Below, piece after piece: positions 5,419 through 8,164 of a DNA stretch of 8,164 nt. Made by a program: the position numbers and the translations under genes. How positions within the stretch are numbered: position 1 is the stretch's first letter; every line of letters begins with the position of its first letter. The notes under the pieces are model-generated. The model did no database searches and had not been told where the DNA came from. It saw nothing but the letters and a program-made list of their open reading frames with translations. Source of the stretch: an uncultured Collinsella sp. (GTDB lineage: Bacteria; Actinomycetota; Coriobacteriia; Coriobacteriales; Coriobacteriaceae). The stretch covers positions 1 to 8,164 of the forward strand of contig UQTD01000073.1 in NCBI GenBank assembly GCA_900543845.1, read 5' to 3'.

Positions 5419-6771
5419 ATGTTCTGTTCGCAGTGTGGCGCCCCCATGGGCGATAATGACAAGTTCTGCGGCGTGTGCGGTGCCCCTAATGCCGAGGTCA
5501 AGGCCGCCGGCCCCGCTCCGCAAGCTCAACCTCAGCCGCAGGGTCAGCCGTTTGCCCAGCCGCAGCCGCAGCCGTTCGTTGCGCCCCAGCCGGCTATGAA
5601 CGCGCCCAAGGGTTGCATGGCTCAGGCCTTCAACGACATGCTTAAGGTTCCCGGCGCCTTGGTTCGCGTATGCCAAATCGCCTTTTTGCCGGCGCTGATC
5701 TGTGTTGTCTCGGTGCTGGTGCTGTTTATCCCCGTTATCGGCGGTATCGCAGCGGCCATTGGCTTTTTGCTCGCGTACGTGGCAAGCGTGTGCGGCGCGG
5801 GCTTTGCCATCGAGTGGGGTCGTGACCTGTCGCTCAAGGATGATAACGGCATGGAGCGTCCGCTGCTGCGCTCGACCTCGTTTGGATTGGGCATTTTCTC
5901 GTCTGTCATTACCGGTGTGCTCGAGTTCGTGGCCATTATTCCGGTGATTGGCGTGGTGTTCTCGGCTATCGAGAGCGTCGTGATCGGTGCCGTCGGTTCA
6001 TATTATTTCAATGGTTGGAGCGGTCTTGAGGGTGCCCTCATCGGTTCGATGGGGCTGCTTGTCTTTGCCATGATCGTGTCGGTGGTACTGGGCATCTTCT
6101 TTAAGATGTTTGGTGATGCCGCCGTGATGCACTTTGCCGTCGCGGGGCGCGTGGAAAGCGCGTTTTCGCTCGAGAAGGTCTGGAAGTCTTATAAGGCCAA
6201 CCTGGGCAAGCTATTCTGCGCCTCGATTCTTCCCGAGTTTTTGACGGGCATCGTGTCGCACATCATCACGTGGATCTTCACCGCCATCTTTGGCGCCATT
6301 GCTACGTTTGGTATGTATAGCTATTACTATCGCCCCACGGGTCTTGAGGCAATCATCGAGGGCGGCGGCATTACGCTCATCCTGTTCTTGATGATCGTTG
6401 CCTTTGTCACGGTGTTCCTGACTGTGTTTGGCAAGATGCTCAAGTATCGCGCCGTTGGCTACTGGGCCGCGCGCTATGCCAGCGAGTGGTCCGACGAGGA
6501 TACCGACGACGTCCTGACGTTTGTGCTCCCGGGTGAGAAGAAGCCTGCTCCTGCGGGATTCAATCCCACGGCCGCCACTGGTGCTGCACCTGCTCCGGCA
6601 CCTGCCCCTGCACCTGCCCCTGCACCCGCGCCTGCACCTGCTCCGGCACCTGCCCCTGCACCCGCACCGACGCCCGAGGCGACGCCTGCGGAGCCCGATT
6701 GGGATGCCGTTGCCACGCCGGCGGATGAGCCGGGCGATAATCCTGCTGCCGAAAACAATCAAACCGAATAG
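5419..6771 (+). CDS. Zinc-ribbon membrane protein with DUF4013-like domain and Ala-Pro repeat tail
   Basis: 450 aa. Residues 1-21 are a zinc ribbon with Cys3, Cys6, Cys17 and Cys20 (MFCSQCG ... FCGVCG). A Pro/Gln-rich linker (about 31-62) follows. A polytopic membrane domain spans about 66-355, with helices near 86-106, 109-130, 157-190, 207-228, 275-302 and 317-340. It has an interhelical GRDLSLKDDNGMERP segment and a soluble AFSLEKVWKSYKANLGK segment, and resembles DUF4013 (moderate confidence). Then come an acidic stretch and a 28-residue (Ala-Pro) run at 390-417. ATG 5419 is chosen because AAGGGA (5405-5410) is 8 nt upstream and because it places MFC exactly as in the downstream paralog; an ATG at 5410 would add only MIS. 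Function unknown: the ribbon probably binds a partner in the cytosol and the tail is flexible. It ends in a strong terminator. Confidence 0.8.
   Translation: MFCSQCGAPMGDNDKFCGVCGAPNAEVKAAGPAPQAQPQPQGQPFAQPQPQPFVAPQPAMNAPKGCMAQAFNDMLKVPGALVRVCQIAFLPALICVVSVLVLFIPVIGGIAAAIGFLLAYVASVCGAGFAIEWGRDLSLKDDNGMERPLLRSTSFGLGIFSSVITGVLEFVAIIPVIGVVFSAIESVVIGAVGSYYFNGWSGLEGALIGSMGLLVFAMIVSVVLGIFFKMFGDAAVMHFAVAGRVESAFSLEKVWKSYKANLGKLFCASILPEFLTGIVSHIITWIFTAIFGAIATFGMYSYYYRPTGLEAIIEGGGITLILFLMIVAFVTVFLTVFGKMLKYRAVGYWAARYASEWSDEDTDDVLTFVLPGEKKPAPAGFNPTAATGAAPAPAPAPAPAPAPAPAPAPAPAPAPAPTPEATPAEPDWDAVATPADEPGDNPAAENNQTE
6586..6669 (+). repeat. Seven tandem 12-bp units encoding Ala-Pro-Ala-Pro
   Basis: Units are variants of GCACCTGCCCCT. 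Units 1-2 (6586-6609) and 5-6 (6634-6657) are identical 24-bp blocks, so a 48-bp higher-order duplication is visible. Each unit is in frame and adds four residues, so length changes keep the gene open. The copy number is a likely strain-variable feature. Confidence 0.9.
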
Positions 6772-6778
6772 TCGGTCG

Positions 6779-6814
6779 AGGCGCCCTGGGCAACTGAGCC
6801 CGGGGTGCCTTTTT
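6779..6814 (+). terminator. Intrinsic terminator after the first zinc-ribbon gene
   Basis: AGGCGCCCTGGGC (6779-6791) pairs with GCCCGGGGTGCCT (6798-6810) over 13 bp with two G-U wobbles, loop AACTGA, and a five-T run at 6810-6814. It starts 7 bp after the stop codon. The two zinc-ribbon genes are therefore probably separate transcription units. Confidence 0.92.
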
Positions 6815-6879
6815 CTGCTGCGGAAGCAAGAAAATGCCTGGGAAATCGGTTGTAGCAAAATTTCTCGGAAATTGGTCAA

Positions 6880-6891
6880 TGTTGCGCAACA
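6880..6891 (+). promoter_or_regulatory. 12-bp perfect palindrome, candidate operator
   Basis: TGTTGCGCAACA is a perfect dyad 76 bp upstream of the second zinc-ribbon start, in an AT-richer leader between a terminator and a ribosome binding site. CAACAA (6887-6892) could alternatively pair with TTGTTG (6904-6909). It may be a dimeric regulator site. No regulator is identified, and no convincing -35/-10 pair was found nearby. Confidence 0.35.
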
Positions 6892-6932
6892 ACGTCGCGG
6901 CTATTGTTGAGAACATAGACGTGTAAGGTTTG

Positions 6933-6949
6933 AAGGCGTGCAACGCCTT
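6933..6949 (+). promoter_or_regulatory. Leader hairpin just before the ribosome binding site
   Basis: AAGGCGT (6933-6939) and ACGCCTT (6943-6949) form a perfect 7-bp stem with a GCA loop. It ends 5 bp before AAGGAG (6955-6960), so it does not hide the site. It could set mRNA stability or spacing. Too small to name as a riboswitch. Confidence 0.35.
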
Positions 6950-6966
6950 AGGAAAAGGAGAAGCTT

Positions 6967-7626
6967 ATGTTCTGTCCCACTTGTGGTTCTCCCATTTCGG
7001 ATGATGCCAAATTCTGCCCTGTCTGCGGTTCTGCCGTCGGTGCCGCTTCCGCTGCTCCTGCTCCGCAGCCCGCGCCGCAGCCTGCACCTCAGCCCCAGCC
7101 TGCTCCGCAGCCCACGCAGATTCAGCCCACTCCGGTTCAGGCAGTTCAGCCTCAGCCTCAGCAGCAGTACGCCGGCCAGCAGCAGTATGCTCAGCAGCCT
7201 GCACCTGCCCCGATGGGCTATGCTCCGATTAAAACCGACCGTGGCGTGATCGGCTGGCTCCTGCTTTCCATCGTGACCTGCGGCATCTATTCATATTACT
7301 TCCTCTATTGCCTCGCTCGCGACATCAATGTCATGTGCCAGGACGACGGCGATTCCACGCCGGGTCTGGCAGCATTTATCCTGCTGTCGTTCGTGACCTG
7401 CGGCTTCTACGCACTCTACTGGTACTACAAGATCGGTAACCGCTTGCAGGCTAATGCTCCTCGCTATGGCCTGATGTTCCAGGAGAACGGTACCACCGTT
7501 CTTATGTGGCAGATCGTCGGCGCGCTGCTGTGCGGCCTTGGCCCCATCTTTGCCATGAACATCATCATCAAGAATACCAATGCCATGGCAACGGCTTACA
7601 ACGTCCGTCTTGGCGCTCGTGCCTAA
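6967..7626 (+). CDS. Zinc-ribbon membrane protein with DUF4234 domain
   Basis: 219 aa. The N-terminal zinc ribbon has Cys3, Cys6, Cys17 and Cys20 (MFCPTCG ... FCPVCG), the same spacing as the previous gene. A long Pro/Gln/Ala linker (about 29-83) with repeated PAPQ and QQQY units follows. The DUF4234 membrane domain (about 91-215) contains a visible internal repeat, LLLSIVTCGIYSYYF at 98-112 and ILLSFVTCGFYALYW at 138-152, and a third hydrophobic segment around 179-200. The VTCGxY motif and RDIN loop are typical of DUF4234, a family with no settled function. AAGGAG (6955-6960) lies 6 nt before the ATG. The downstream DUF2752 gene starts within or right after the stop codon region, so the two are probably co-transcribed. 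The linker is unrelated in codon phase to the Ala-Pro run of the previous gene. Confidence 0.88.
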   Translation: MFCPTCGSPISDDAKFCPVCGSAVGAASAAPAPQPAPQPAPQPQPAPQPTQIQPTPVQAVQPQPQQQYAGQQQYAQQPAPAPMGYAPIKTDRGVIGWLLLSIVTCGIYSYYFLYCLARDINVMCQDDGDSTPGLAAFILLSFVTCGFYALYWYYKIGNRLQANAPRYGLMFQENGTTVLMWQIVGALLCGLGPIFAMNIIIKNTNAMATAYNVRLGARA

Positions 7627-7639
7627 CGATAAGAGCGGC

Positions 7640-8116
7640 GTGAACAGCTCCCAGGGGCATAAGGGCGCGGCGGAACTCATTCGCCGCGCCCTTTCTTGCA
7701 TCGGCGCGCTCTTTGTCGCCTGGCTCGCACTCTACCTGCTCGATATCGGCTGCGTGTTTCGCCTGATGACGGGCATTCCCTGTCCGGGATGTGGCATGAC
7801 GAGGGCCTGGCTGGCAGCACTGCGCCTCGATTTTGCGGCGGCCTTTGCCTACCATCCGCTGTTTTGGGTGGTGCCGATTGCGTTTGTGCTCGCGTTCGTG
7901 CGCGAGGAGGTGACGTCGAGCAAGCTAAAGCGCGGCATCGACATTGCGGTTGTTGTTCTGTGCGTGCTGGTCGTTGCCGTATGGATCGTGCGCCTTATCA
8001 ACCCGGCAGACGCGGGCCTGCTCTTTGGCGGCCATGCGCCCGCCGGAGTCCCCACCGATATCATTCACCTCGAAACCCCACGCTGGCTCACCATCCTTCG
8101 CTCTTACTTGTCGTGA
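7640..8116 (+). CDS. DUF2752 domain-containing membrane protein
   Basis: 158 aa from the GTG at 7640. Hydrophobic helices lie at about 20-36, 70-87 and 101-121. The hallmark DUF2752 motif CPGCGMTRAWLAALRLDFAA begins at residue 48, between the first and second helices, followed by AYHPLFW. The paired cysteines recall a metal or redox site, but the family has no established activity. The start is uncertain. GTG 7640 has a weak AAGAG at 7631-7635. GTG 7619 would overlap the DUF4234 stop by 8 nt with no ribosome binding site. ATG 7580 would overlap it by 47 nt, also without one. With no terminator between, translation is probably coupled to the DUF4234 gene. The TGA overlaps a possible downstream GTG start. 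Confidence 0.87.
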   Translation: MNSSQGHKGAAELIRRALSCIGALFVAWLALYLLDIGCVFRLMTGIPCPGCGMTRAWLAALRLDFAAAFAYHPLFWVVPIAFVLAFVREEVTSSKLKRGIDIAVVVLCVLVVAVWIVRLINPADAGLLFGGHAPAGVPTDIIHLETPRWLTILRSYLS

Positions 8117-8164
8117 CGGAGGACGCGCTAGAAAAGCGGTCGACACATAAGCGGGGGCGAACGT
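8113..8164 (+). CDS. Possible start of a further gene, truncated by the window edge
   Basis: GTG at 8113-8115 overlaps the DUF2752 TGA in a GTGA arrangement and opens 17 codons to the edge (VTEDALEKRSTHKRGR). The residues are charged and plausible, but there is no ribosome binding site upstream and too little sequence to assign a family. Translational coupling to DUF2752 would explain the missing site. Confidence 0.3.
   Translation, partial: MTEDALEKRSTHKRGRT

Noticed and set aside
4201..5676. Very long open frame on the minus strand across the YitT gene
   Set aside because: It is antisense to a clear YitT gene with correct domains. Composition is rich in Arg, Asp, His and Gln with no domain logic, as expected from the complement of GC-rich codons.
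6586..6669. Functional link between YebC and the Pro-rich neighbours
   Set aside because: YebC-type factors are tied to consecutive prolines. The runs here are Ala-Pro and Pro-Gln alternations with almost no PP pairs, and yebC is a separate transcription unit.
1..8164. CRISPR array, tRNA, rRNA, insertion sequence or phage genes
   Set aside because: No regularly spaced repeats with unique spacers, no cloverleaf, and no transposase, integrase or structural phage motif were seen on either strand.

Overview
The window is GC-rich, densely coded and entirely on the + strand. I see seven genes whose ends or starts are clear, one gene entering from the left edge, and a possible gene start at the right edge. 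The gene content (an AmaP/DUF2273/Asp23 alkaline-shock module, YebC, YitT, and zinc-ribbon membrane proteins with Pro/Gln-rich linkers), strong purine-rich ribosome binding sites and the GC-rich codon choice suggest an actinobacterium, most like a gut Coriobacteriia such as Collinsella. This assignment rests on remembered resemblance, not on a search.

Layout: (a) 1-1413, the 3' part of a large polytopic membrane protein (DUF6020-like). Its reading frame appears broken near position 50. (b) 1579-2385, yebC, a standalone YebC/TACO1-family gene, closed by a long hairpin terminator whose T-tract doubles as a perfect TATAAT box. (c) 2551-4038, an envelope-stress cluster: an AmaP-like two-TM anchor, an extended DUF2273 membrane protein overlapping it by 8 nt, and an Asp23/Gls24 protein with a strongly acidic N-terminal tail. 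It is followed by a strong terminator with self-palindromic arms. (d) 4246-5268, a YitT-family membrane protein (DUF161 + DUF2179) with a long charged N-terminal extension. (e) 5419-6771, 6967-7626 and about 7640-8116, a cluster of three small or medium membrane proteins. The first two start with the same MFC-x2-C zinc ribbon, followed by a Pro/Gln-rich linker and then different membrane domains (DUF4013-like and DUF4234). The third is a DUF2752 protein with the CPGCGMTRA motif. A GTG overlapping the DUF2752 stop may begin a fourth gene.

How the parts may work together: in region (c), the Asp23-type protein is expected to be tethered to the inner face of the membrane by the AmaP-like protein, with the DUF2273 protein as a membrane partner. 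Region (e) is the least understood part. Two cytosolic zinc ribbons on flexible linkers attached to unrelated membrane domains, next to DUF2752, suggest a membrane-associated assembly of unknown role. This is the best candidate here for an undescribed system.

Intergenic regions hold several items of interest: two related GGGRCAGGTT elements directly after stop codons, a 13-bp near-direct repeat at 50-bp spacing before yebC, and a possible decayed zinc-ribbon fragment upstream of the first zinc-ribbon gene. No stretch over 300 bases lacks a gene. I see no tRNA, rRNA, CRISPR array, insertion sequence or phage gene.
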